Shown: positions 1 through 6,104 of the stretch, in pieces
Numbering within the stretch: the stretch's first letter is position 1
Layout of the letters: each line of letters opens with the position of its first letter
Assembly (NCBI GenBank): GCA_938049795.1
Contig: CALLCD010000195.1
Coordinates: forward strand, 1 to 14,396
Reading direction: 5' to 3'
Source of the DNA: an uncultured Hyphomonadaceae bacterium
GTDB lineage: Bacteria; Pseudomonadota; Alphaproteobacteria; Caulobacterales; Hyphomonadaceae
DNA: 14,396 bases
Translations under genes and position numbers: made by a program
The notes under the pieces: generated by a model
The model's input: only the letters and a program-made list of their open reading frames with translations
What the model was told of the DNA's origin: nothing
Database searches by the model: none

Positions 1-1053
1 TACGGCACCCAGTTCCACCCCGAAGTCGTCCACACCGTTCATGGCCGTCAGATGCTACACAATTTCACGCACAAGATTGCGGGGCTCAAAGGTGACTGGA
101 CAATGGCCGCCTATCGCGCCGAAGCCATAGCCAAAATCCGCACCCAAGTCGGCACCGGCCGTGTGATCTGCGGACTGTCGGGCGGCGTGGACAGCTCCGT
201 CGCCGCCGTCCTCATCCACGAAGCCATCGGCGAGCAACTCACATGCGTCTATGTCGATCACGGCTTGATGCGCGCCAATGAAAGCGAGGAAGTCGTCGGT
301 CTCTTCCGCGAGCATTACAATATCCCGCTCGTCCATGTTGATGCGTCGGACCTCTTCCTCGGCAAGCTCGAGGGCGTCAGTGACCCCGAACGCAAACGCA
401 AGATTATTGGTGGGCTTTTTATCGACGTGTTCGAAGCCGAAGCCAAGAAAATCGGTGGCGCAGACTTCCTCGCCCAAGGCACGCTCTACCCCGATGTCAT
501 CGAAAGCGTTTCGGCCATTGGCGGGCCATCGGTCACCATCAAATCCCACCACAATGTCGGCGGTCTGCCCGAGCGGATGAACATGCAGCTTGTCGAGCCC
601 TTGCGCGACCTGTTCAAAGACGAGGTCCGCGCGCTTGGCCGCGAGCTTGGCCTGCCAGACGCCTTTGTCGGTCGCCACCCTTTCCCAGGCCCCGGCCTTG
701 CCATCCGCATCCCGGGCGAGATCACCCGCGAAAAGGCCGACACACTGCGCAAGGCGGACGCGATCTATATCGAAGAGATCAAAAAGGCCGGTCTTTATGA
801 CGAGATCTGGCAAGCCTTCTCGGTCCTGTTGCCGGTCAATACGGTCGGCGTGATGGGCGACGAGCGCACCTATGAAGCCGTCCTCGCTTTGCGCGCGGTC
901 ACCTCCACCGATGGCATGACCGCCGACTACTACCCTTACGAACACGCCTTCCTAGGCCGCGTCGCCACCCGCATCATCAACGAAGTCCGAGGCGTCAACC
1001 GCGTCGTCTACGACATCACCTCCAAACCGCCCGGCACCATCGAGTGGGAATAA
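1..1053 (+). CDS. guaA: GMP synthase (glutamine-hydrolysing), 5'-truncated by window edge
   Basis: GuaA converts XMP to GMP using ATP and glutamine, the last step of guanine nucleotide synthesis in the cytosol. Frame 1 is open from base 1. The first visible residues (YGTQFHPEVVHT) are the end of the class I glutamine amidotransferase domain and contain its catalytic His and Glu (HPE). The ATP-pyrophosphatase P-loop SGGVDSS follows at bases 178-198. The C-terminal XMP-binding/dimerisation domain carries RHPFPGPGLAIRI (near base 680) and ends in the classic GTIEWE. About 350 residues are visible of the usual roughly 520, so about the first third lies outside the window. The ATG at base 52 is internal and is not the start. 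No frameshift or missing motif is seen in the visible part. The identification is secure. Confidence 0.97.
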   Translation, partial: YGTQFHPEVVHTVHGRQMLHNFTHKIAGLKGDWTMAAYRAEAIAKIRTQVGTGRVICGLSGGVDSSVAAVLIHEAIGEQLTCVYVDHGLMRANESEEVVGLFREHYNIPLVHVDASDLFLGKLEGVSDPERKRKIIGGLFIDVFEAEAKKIGGADFLAQGTLYPDVIESVSAIGGPSVTIKSHHNVGGLPERMNMQLVEPLRDLFKDEVRALGRELGLPDAFVGRHPFPGPGLAIRIPGEITREKADTLRKADAIYIEEIKKAGLYDEIWQAFSVLLPVNTVGVMGDERTYEAVLALRAVTSTDGMTADYYPYEHAFLGRVATRIINEVRGVNRVVYDITSKPPGTIEWE

Positions 1054-1139
1054 GCGCGGCGAGAACCTTGTCGCACAGCCAAATATTGCGATATGGAAAC
1101 GTCTGACCTGCCACGCTTGTTCCAAAGGACCCTCTAACC

Positions 1140-1832
1140 ATGCTGGACGCTGTCTGGAACGGCTTTGTCGCCGCCCTGACCAATTCACAACCGAACACGC
1201 TGATCCCCGTCCTGATCGGGCTTTCTGTCTCGGCCGCCTATATCTGGAACCTTGGCGGACGTGGCTGGGCGCTGTTTTATGTTGCGGTGATCCCGTTTCT
1301 GAACTGGTCGTTCGCCGTGGTCCCAGACATTCCGCTCGTCGCGCCCGGCGTGATGAACGAACAGGGCATTTCCCTTCATCCGCTCACCCTTGTCACCGGC
1401 TTTGTCTTCGTGGCGCGCGATTTCGTCCAGCGCGAAATGGGCCACCAAGTCCTGATCGTCATGGCGATTGCGATTGGCTGGGCCTTCTTCTATGCGTGGC
1501 CCGTCATTGTCATCGCATCCGGTACCGCCTTTGCCATATCCGAGATGGTCGATTGGGCGCTGTTCACCTTCACCCGATACAAGCTCTCAACCCGCATATT
1601 GCTTTCAAGCGCGCTCGCCTGCCCGATTGACACCACCATTTTCCTCTATGGCGCAGACCTTGCTCGACAGATGGCGCTTGGCGACCCGCCCGGCAATTCG
1701 CTACATCTGGCCAATTGGATTGTCTTCGTCATCGGCAAAATGATCGGCGCCCTTATCGTCTCGCGCATGGTCAAAAAGCGTGAAGATGCTGGCTTCTATG
1801 ACGAAAAGCCCATGACCTCGGCGACCGTCTAA
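1140..1832 (+). CDS. VUT family membrane protein, probable queuosine-precursor transporter
   Basis: A 230-residue integral membrane protein with about six to seven hydrophobic segments (roughly residues 21-37, 43-60, 83-93, 104-122, 124-142, 155-171 and 190-208). Two stretches resemble the VUT/YhhQ family: RDFVQRE at 93-99, and ASGTAFAISEMVDW at 126-139 with its acidic residues inside a helix. YhhQ-type members import queuosine precursors (preQ0/preQ1) for tRNA modification; the substrate here is inferred, and other VUT proteins may carry different small heterocycles. AAAGGA lies 10 bases before the ATG. The gene follows guaA on the same strand after 86 bases and ends tail-to-tail with thyA, overlapping by 4 bases. 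I see no preQ1 riboswitch-like sequence upstream. Family assignment is fairly good; substrate is uncertain. Confidence 0.72.
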   Translation: MLDAVWNGFVAALTNSQPNTLIPVLIGLSVSAAYIWNLGGRGWALFYVAVIPFLNWSFAVVPDIPLVAPGVMNEQGISLHPLTLVTGFVFVARDFVQREMGHQVLIVMAIAIGWAFFYAWPVIVIASGTAFAISEMVDWALFTFTRYKLSTRILLSSALACPIDTTIFLYGADLARQMALGDPPGNSLHLANWIVFVIGKMIGALIVSRMVKKREDAGFYDEKPMTSATV

Positions 1833-2623
1833 ACCGCCACCAGCCCCTTAATGTGCGGATGCGGGTCGTAATCCGTCAGCGTAAAATCCTCAAACGCCCA
1901 ACCGAACAAATCCGTCTTGTCCGGATTAAGCGTCATTTGCGGCAAGCTCCGGGGCGCGCGGGAAAGCTGCAGCTTCGCCTGCTCCAAATGGTTCAGATAC
2001 AGATGCGCATCGCCAAATGTGTGCACAAATTCGCCCGGCTCCAGCCCCGTCGCCCGCGCCAGCATCAAGGTCAGCAGCGCATAAGACGCAATATTGAACG
2101 GCACCCCGAGAAACACATCCGCCGAACGCTGATAAAGCTGGCAGGAGAGTTTCCCCTCCATCACCGAAAACTGGAACAGACAATGACATGGCGGCAAAGC
2201 CATATCGTTGACATCCGCCGGATTCCACGCCGACACAATCAGCCGCCGCGAATTGGGATTGGTCTTGATCTCGTTTAACAGCCATTCAATCTGATCAATC
2301 ACACGGCCATCGGGCGCAGCCCAGCTTCGCCACTGTTTGCCATAGACCGGCCCGAGATCGCCATGCTCGTCCGCCCATTCATCCCAGATCCGCACGCCAT
2401 TGTCCTGCAAATAGCGGACATTCGTATCGCCTTTGAGGAACCAGAGCAGCTCATAGATAATCGACTTCAAATGCAGCTTCTTCGTCGTCAGCATTGGAAA
2501 CCCGGCGCCAAGATCAAACCGCATCTGCCGGCCAAACACCGCCCGCGTCCCCGTTCCGGTCCGGTCGGTCCGCTCCACACCCTTGGTCATGATCTCATCA
2601 AGCAGATCGAGATATTGCTGCAC
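1829..2623 (-). CDS. thyA: Thymidylate synthase (ThyA type)
   Basis: ThyA methylates dUMP to dTMP using 5,10-methylene-tetrahydrofolate and releases dihydrofolate. The protein is 264 residues, the same length as the E. coli enzyme. The catalytic cysteine is C146 in ALPPCHCLFQF, preceded by the phosphate-binding arginines R126-R127 (NSRRLIVSAWNP). RTGTGT at 21-26 belongs to the N-terminal loop, and the protein ends in PHPHIKGLVAV, a typical ThyA tail. The start codon is GTG (bases 2621-2623), supported by AAGGAAG six bases upstream, with no competing ATG that keeps the MQQYL-like N terminus. The downstream neighbour I would expect in many bacteria, folA, is not present: the gene instead ends against the VUT gene, sharing the four bases CTAA. 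The identification is secure. Confidence 0.97.
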   Translation of the reverse strand: MQQYLDLLDEIMTKGVERTDRTGTGTRAVFGRQMRFDLGAGFPMLTTKKLHLKSIIYELLWFLKGDTNVRYLQDNGVRIWDEWADEHGDLGPVYGKQWRSWAAPDGRVIDQIEWLLNEIKTNPNSRRLIVSAWNPADVNDMALPPCHCLFQFSVMEGKLSCQLYQRSADVFLGVPFNIASYALLTLMLARATGLEPGEFVHTFGDAHLYLNHLEQAKLQLSRAPRSLPQMTLNPDKTDLFGWAFEDFTLTDYDPHPHIKGLVAV

Positions 2624-2835
2624 GTCTAACTTCCTTGCGACTCGCCAACGCCGAATATCACGCGTCTGCCCCCACTGTTCAAGTCACCAGATGCGCGCGG
2701 ATCACAGATATATCGTTAATTTTGTCTTGCCCCAACCGGCCAAAACAATCCGCAACCACTAACGGCCCCTCAAACTATTTATGAGATTGTCCGCTCGTTA
2801 AGTGACGTCATTCGTCGACTAAAAGGAAGTGTGCC
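2624..2835. promoter_or_regulatory. Divergent intergenic region between thyA and the TadG-like gene
   Basis: This 212-base spacer must hold the promoters of both thyA (leftward) and the TadG-like gene (rightward). It is visibly more AT-rich than the genes around it (for example near 2705-2725 and 2770-2785). AAAGGAAG at 2822-2829 is the ribosome site of the TadG-like gene. An 8-base palindrome TGACGTCA lies at 2803-2810, close to the likely transcript start or leader of that gene; whether it is an operator is unknown. I could not pick out a convincing -35/-10 pair for either direction. Confidence 0.4.
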
Positions 2836-4539
2836 ATGTTGTTCAACCGGAAAACCCGCAAATTCGATGCCTATATGAAAGAGTCATCGGGTAATGTTGC
2901 AATTATTGCAGCGCTCGCGATCATTCCCATCTTGTCCGTCCTTGGTCTTGCCGTCGACTGGCAACTCGTGGTGACGAAAAAGAACTCCGTTCAGCATACG
3001 CTCGATGCAACCCTGATTTCAGCCGCCCGGAACCGTCAGGCCGGCGCATCCGATGCTGCAATCCTCTCCGCAGCCAACAGAGACTTTGACGCGCTCCGGC
3101 AGGCCAACAATCCCAGCCTTAAGTGCGGCAGTGTTCAAATCGGCTTGAATCCCGATACAGACGCCATTGAGGCCAATGTCCGCTGCACGCAACCGACAAC
3201 ACTTTCAGCTATTTTCGGGCGCGAAGAAGTGAGCTTCCAAGTCAAAACCGGCTCGGAGTTCGACTCTGGCAGGCTGGATGTTGCATTCGTATTCGATCTC
3301 TCTGGATCTATGAACAGTGGTGGTCGCCTGCGCGATCTCAAAAGCGCCGCGAACTCCGCGATCGACATCCTCCTGCCAGATGACAGAACTGACCTCGATC
3401 AAGTACGCGTAGCGATCTCCACATACAACCACTCCGTCAATGCCGGTCCTTTCTTCGACCAGACAGTTGATTTCATCGCCCGGCGCGACGACCGGGTACG
3501 CAACTCGGAAATTGTCGGCGAAGAATATGACGATCTCGTTGGGCGTGTCTTGCACGAAGGCCCCCGCAGCTCTGGGCGTCGGTTCTGGAATTACGAGACA
3601 TCTCGCAAAAACCGGAATCGGAGAGGCAGACATCCCAATAGTGACTATTCTGCCCGTTTTTACTACGATCCAACATGTGTCTATGACCGTCGCGGCCCGC
3701 ACGCAGCTTCGGACACCGCGCCGCTATCATTCGACAGGAACGACAGGGCAAACGACACTTTCCTAACCGTCGGACACCCGCTCTGGGAGCATAGTCCGAA
3801 CAATACCGAGTCTGATTTCGTTCACGAGCGCAAGCGGGCCGCTGAGGATCAAGTCCACAAAAAACGTGGCGAAATTCGCCTTCATTCAGGCTACGATCCT
3901 CGCGCAAGCAATCTGATCCAGACTGGCGACATCCAGTTTAATCCTGGCGGTAACAGCCAAAGGGTTAAAAGCGGCGATGTGTTAACCAATGGCGCCCGCT
4001 TGCGCGATGAGATCAGTGACAATTTCCCGCTGGACTCCTGCCGCCCGAACAATGCACCGGTGCCGCTGACCAAGGATGCCGATGATCTGAGAGACTTTAT
4101 TGATGATATGACCGCAGGCGGCGCTACGGCCGGACATCTGGGCATTGCTTGGGGCTGGTATCTGCTCTCACCAAAATGGAAAGACATCTGGCCAACCGAC
4201 TCCGAGCCGTTAGAATATGACGAGCCGGACACAACCAAAGCCCTGATCATCATGACCGATGGTGCGTTCAACGCGACCCATCCACTTGATGAGAAATCAT
4301 CGACTGAGCTTGCCGCTGATTATTGCGACAATATAAAGCGCGACACCAACATTATTATCTTCACAATCGGGTTCCGCGTGCCAAATGGCGCAGATACGGT
4401 CGAGCGCTCTGGCCTGTCCATTCTCGATCATTGTGCCTCAACACCAGACTTCTCGTTCCCTGCCGAGAATGCAGACGAGTTGAGAGATGCCTATCGCCAG
4501 ATTGCGGGTACCATTTCTGATTTGCGTTTGAGCCAGTAA
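2836..4539 (+). CDS. TadE/TadG-like protein with von Willebrand factor A domain
   Basis: A 567-residue protein built like TadG of Flp/Tad pilus systems. Residues 15-64 match the Tad N-terminal segment: SSGNVAIIAALAIIPILSVLGLAVD, a single membrane helix (about 20-40), then a polar amphipathic stretch ending DATLISAAR. A von Willebrand A domain begins at about 147 with the metal-ion (MIDAS) motif DLSGS at 154-158, a later threonine in TAGGATAGHLG (427-435), and the second acidic loop IIMTDG at 471-476. The domain is split by about 200 polar, Arg/Asn/Asp-rich residues (about 210-400). Six cysteines (97, 117, 281, 402, 497, 533) would allow disulfides outside the cytoplasm. The C terminus ADELRDAYRQIAGTISDLRLSQ is typical of TadG. 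AAAGGAAG precedes the ATG, and a terminator follows. No other tad gene is nearby, so its partner pilus genes must be elsewhere, or it acts alone as a surface adhesin; this is inference. Confidence 0.82.
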   Translation: MLFNRKTRKFDAYMKESSGNVAIIAALAIIPILSVLGLAVDWQLVVTKKNSVQHTLDATLISAARNRQAGASDAAILSAANRDFDALRQANNPSLKCGSVQIGLNPDTDAIEANVRCTQPTTLSAIFGREEVSFQVKTGSEFDSGRLDVAFVFDLSGSMNSGGRLRDLKSAANSAIDILLPDDRTDLDQVRVAISTYNHSVNAGPFFDQTVDFIARRDDRVRNSEIVGEEYDDLVGRVLHEGPRSSGRRFWNYETSRKNRNRRGRHPNSDYSARFYYDPTCVYDRRGPHAASDTAPLSFDRNDRANDTFLTVGHPLWEHSPNNTESDFVHERKRAAEDQVHKKRGEIRLHSGYDPRASNLIQTGDIQFNPGGNSQRVKSGDVLTNGARLRDEISDNFPLDSCRPNNAPVPLTKDADDLRDFIDDMTAGGATAGHLGIAWGWYLLSPKWKDIWPTDSEPLEYDEPDTTKALIIMTDGAFNATHPLDEKSSTELAADYCDNIKRDTNIIIFTIGFRVPNGADTVERSGLSILDHCASTPDFSFPAENADELRDAYRQIAGTISDLRLSQ

Positions 4540-4574
4540 GCGGCCACCGCACATCCTCTGCAAAACCAGAAAGA

Positions 4575-4607
4575 GCCGACGAGATTTTTTCTCCGTCGGC
4601 CTTTTCA
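4575..4607 (+). terminator. Intrinsic terminator after the TadG-like gene
   Basis: GCCGACG (4575-4581) pairs with CGTCGGC (4594-4600), giving a 7-bp GC-rich stem around a T-rich loop, followed by CTTTTCATTT. It lies 36 bases after the TAA of the TadG-like gene and is well placed to end that transcript before ssrA begins. Confidence 0.8.
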
Positions 4608-4630
4608 TTTGCGCCTCTCAGGCTTATCTT
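4602..4630 (+). promoter_or_regulatory. Possible ssrA promoter, overlapping the terminator tail
   Basis: TTTTCA (4602-4607) and TATCTT (4625-4630) each match the sigma-70 consensus at four of six positions with a 17-base spacer. Transcription would begin near 4637, giving an acceptor piece of about 77 bases that ends at the encoded CCA, close to the size known for two-piece tmRNAs. The -35 element would sit in the T-tract of the preceding terminator. This is a weak match and only a proposal. Confidence 0.3.
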
Positions 4631-4713
4631 AAGAGTGTTCTTCGGAACTATGGTGATAAACCCTTGCGTAATAAGCGGCTCGGACCCGGGGGCGGTACCC
4701 GGCGGCTCCACCA

Positions 4714-4733
4714 AATATCCTGTCATGGGATTT
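4714..4733 (+). other. tmRNA intervening segment removed on maturation
   Basis: Twenty bases lie between the encoded CCA of the acceptor piece and the first G of the coding piece. ATCC (4717-4720 region) can pair with GGAT (4728-4731), continuing the acceptor stem as a closed hairpin in the precursor. In permuted tmRNAs this segment is cut out by tRNA-processing nucleases to leave two RNA pieces; that cleavage is family knowledge and not visible here. Confidence 0.7.
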
Positions 4734-4817
4734 GGGGCCGAAATAGTATCGACGGACGTCTAAAGGCTATGGATTTTACCCGTGTGAGCTACGTTAGAAG
4801 CTCGCTCAACAATAGTT

Positions 4818-4859
4818 GCTAATGACAACTTTGCTGAAGGTGAACTCCTCGCTGCGTAA
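4818..4859 (+). other. tmRNA tag-peptide reading frame
   Basis: Translation resumes at GCT (4818-4820), preceded by TAGTT in the same position as TAGTC in E. coli tmRNA. The frame reads ANDNFAEGELLAA and stops at TAA (4857-4859). With the alanine from the charged tmRNA the full tag is A plus ANDNFAEGELLAA. The ANDNFAE start matches alphaproteobacterial tags, for example the Caulobacter tag ANDNFAEEFAVAA as I recall it. The C-terminal LAA is the ClpX-recognised end known from E. coli. Confidence 0.92.
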
Positions 4860-4915
4860 GCAGTGCGGATTTACCGCTTTTAACTCCTAAGGCATCAGCG
4901 CCTTAGGCGGGGTCC

Positions 4916-4948
4916 GGAGGCACCTGGCAACAGAAGCCTTCACTTTTT
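4916..4948 (+). terminator. Hairpin plus T-run at the 3' end of the tmRNA coding piece
   Basis: GGAGGC (4916-4921) pairs with GCCTTC (4936-4941) over 6 bp with one G-T wobble, followed by ACTTTTT. The hairpin belongs to the pseudoknot region of the coding piece and may also serve as an intrinsic terminator. The loop is long (14 bases), so the terminator role is uncertain. Confidence 0.4.
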
Positions 4949-5140
4949 CACAATTAAGTGCAATCAGCACCGGGCAAAACGGCACCGATCCTGCATCCAA
5001 ACCGCAGCAGAACTGCAATAACTATTACAGTTTACCCCTGTATTTGAAAAATGGGTAAGACGCTCGCCTCACTCACGAAGGGCGTTGTGATAAATCGAGG
5101 AGCGGCTTATGGTGTTCCAAATAAGCGGAGAGAGAGACAC
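4949..5140 (+). other. Non-coding spacer between ssrA and sspB
   Basis: No convincing gene lies here. An in-frame upstream extension of sspB from an ATG at 5051 exists but lacks a ribosome site and family similarity. An imperfect hairpin with AACTG (5011-5015) and CAGTT (5028-5032) arms, plus inner AAT/ATT pairing, is present without a T-run. The spacer probably holds the sspB promoter, but I cannot assign -35/-10 elements. GGAG at 5127-5130 is the sspB ribosome site. Confidence 0.5.
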
Positions 5141-5632
5141 GTGACCGACCGTATTGGATACGAAAACCTGACCCAGGGCGCGATGCGCGGCGTCGTGCGC
5201 GATGTGCTCCGCCAGACCGTCAAACTCGGCGCGCCGCTCGGGGACCATCATTTCTTCATCACCTTCCGGACCAAAGCCCCGGGCGTAAAAATTGCCGACC
5301 ATCTGGTCGAGCGGTTCGCCAATGACATGACCATTGTCATCCAGCACCAGTATTGGGATCTGGAAGTCCATGACACCTATTTCGAGATCATTCTGAAATT
5401 CTCCGGCGTGCCGCAACATCTGCAAATCCCCTTCTCGGCGATCACGCGTTTCGTCGATCCATCGGTCAATTTCGGCCTCAGCTTCGAAGCCTCCACCGAT
5501 GACAAAGCCGATCAGATCATCGCGCCCGCCACCGAGGACATGTCCGAACCGGCCGAGACACCGGACGAAAAGCCAGATCGCGGATCGCCGCAGGACACCG
5601 TTGTCAATCTCGACGCGTTCCGCCGCAAATAA
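5141..5632 (+). CDS. sspB: SspB-type ClpXP adaptor (alphaproteobacterial form)
   Basis: SspB tethers ssrA-tagged proteins to the ClpXP protease. From the GTG at 5141 the protein is 163 residues. Residues 6-115 form the SspB fold, with recognisable stretches GDHHFFITFRTKAPGV (34-49), IVIQHQYWDLEVHDTYFEIILKFSG (65-89) and LQIPFSAITRFVDPSVNFGLSF (94-115). A flexible acidic/proline linker (116-150) leads to a conserved tail VVNLDAFRRK, the likely ClpX-docking motif. I prefer GTG 5141 over the in-frame ATG at 5051 because AGCGGAGAG lies about 10 bases upstream and the extra 30 residues do not look like SspB. It sits directly downstream of ssrA, the source of its substrates, and 7 bases before the thioesterase gene, suggesting co-transcription with the latter. 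Identification is strong; the start is probable. Confidence 0.92.
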   Translation: MTDRIGYENLTQGAMRGVVRDVLRQTVKLGAPLGDHHFFITFRTKAPGVKIADHLVERFANDMTIVIQHQYWDLEVHDTYFEIILKFSGVPQHLQIPFSAITRFVDPSVNFGLSFEASTDDKADQIIAPATEDMSEPAETPDEKPDRGSPQDTVVNLDAFRRK

Positions 5633-5639
5633 GCGCGAT

Positions 5640-6104
5640 ATGCCAGCCGATCAAACGCCCGACGCCAAACCCGCGCTCTCTGATGCGGACATGCTCGCCC
5701 GTTTCCAGACCTCCAAGAAACGCCCGCCCTGCTCGCAAACCCTCGGCATGCGGCTGACCCATGTCACCCAAGCGGACAAATCCATCCGCATGGCGTTCGA
5801 TGTCAGCCCCGATTTTGCCAATCCCACCGGCGCCATTCAGGGCGGTTTCATCTCCGCCATGCTCGACGAAGCCATGTCCACCTGCTGCATCATCGCCTCA
5901 AACGTCACTATGACCGCGCCGACGCTCGAAATGAAAATCAGCTTCTTCCGCCCCCTGTTCGCTGGCCACGCCGAAGTCGCCGCCCGCATTGTCAAATGGG
6001 GCAAATCCGCCGCCTTCATGGAAGCGGAAGCCTTCGACCCCGAAGGGCGCCTCGTCGCCAAAGCCACCGCCACCGCCCTGCCCAAACCGTTCAAGCGTCT
6101 CTAG
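5640..6104 (+). CDS. PaaI-family hotdog-fold thioesterase
   Basis: A 154-residue protein of the acyl-CoA thioesterase hotdog superfamily. The diagnostic helix segment is NPTGAIQGGFISAMLDEAMS (61-80), corresponding to the usual G-x-x-HGG-x-x-x-x-L-D-E pattern, with Gln in place of the common His and the conserved acidic residue at the end (D76/E77). LEMKISFFRPL (96-106) and the closing strand AKATATALPKPF are also typical. It probably hydrolyses an aromatic or medium-chain acyl-CoA; the substrate cannot be told. The ATG lies 7 bases after the sspB stop, without a strong ribosome site of its own, consistent with translational coupling. An ORF in this frame runs further upstream but overlaps sspB and is not used. 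The 3' end overlaps the MFS gene tail-to-tail by 14 bases. Confidence 0.85.
   Translation: MPADQTPDAKPALSDADMLARFQTSKKRPPCSQTLGMRLTHVTQADKSIRMAFDVSPDFANPTGAIQGGFISAMLDEAMSTCCIIASNVTMTAPTLEMKISFFRPLFAGHAEVAARIVKWGKSAAFMEAEAFDPEGRLVAKATATALPKPFKRL

Larger units (their letters stand above)
4637..4948 (+). ncRNA. ssrA: Transfer-messenger RNA, circularly permuted two-piece type
   Basis: The acceptor piece comes first. Its T-arm is CCGGG (4686-4690), a 7-base loop GGCGGTA and CCCGG (4698-4702), followed by CGGCTCC (4703-4709), A, and an encoded CCA (4711-4713). A 20-base intervening segment (4714-4733) follows, then the coding piece from GGGGCCG (4734-4740), which pairs with CGGCTCC over 7 bp including a G3-U70 wobble, the alanyl-tRNA synthetase identity element. 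The tag frame starts after TAGTT at 4818. Downstream are hairpins GCGG/CCGC (4865-4877) and CCTAAGGC/GCCTTAGG (4886-4907), then GGAGGC/GCCTTC (4916-4941). tmRNA rescues stalled ribosomes and adds a degradation tag. The permuted arrangement is characteristic of Alphaproteobacteria, where processing removes the intervening segment. The acceptor motifs and tag are certain; the outer ends (4637 and 4948) are estimates from hairpins and the known size of the pieces. Confidence 0.93.

Noticed and set aside
55..945. A 296-codon open frame on the minus strand across guaA
   Set aside because: It is the mirror frame of a GC-biased gene, with composition dominated by D, G and A and no recognisable domain; guaA on the plus strand is certain.
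1054..1139. Possible preQ1 riboswitch before the VUT gene
   Set aside because: The 86-base spacer lacks the short C/G stem followed by an A-rich tail characteristic of preQ1-I; no other known class fits.
2803..2810. TGACGTCA palindrome before the TadG-like gene as a specific operator
   Set aside because: An 8-base palindrome is too short to assign to any regulator and no regulator gene is nearby; it is only mentioned in the spacer entry.
4361..4726. A minus-strand open frame with LVEPPGTAPGSEPLITQG
   Set aside because: It is the antisense of the tmRNA acceptor piece and the end of the TadG-like gene; the VEPPGTAPGS string is the antisense reading of the T-arm and acceptor, a common false gene call.
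5051..5140. N-terminal extension of sspB from an ATG at 5051
   Set aside because: There is no ribosome site before it, the 30 residues do not resemble SspB, and GTG at 5141 has a good site and fits the family length.
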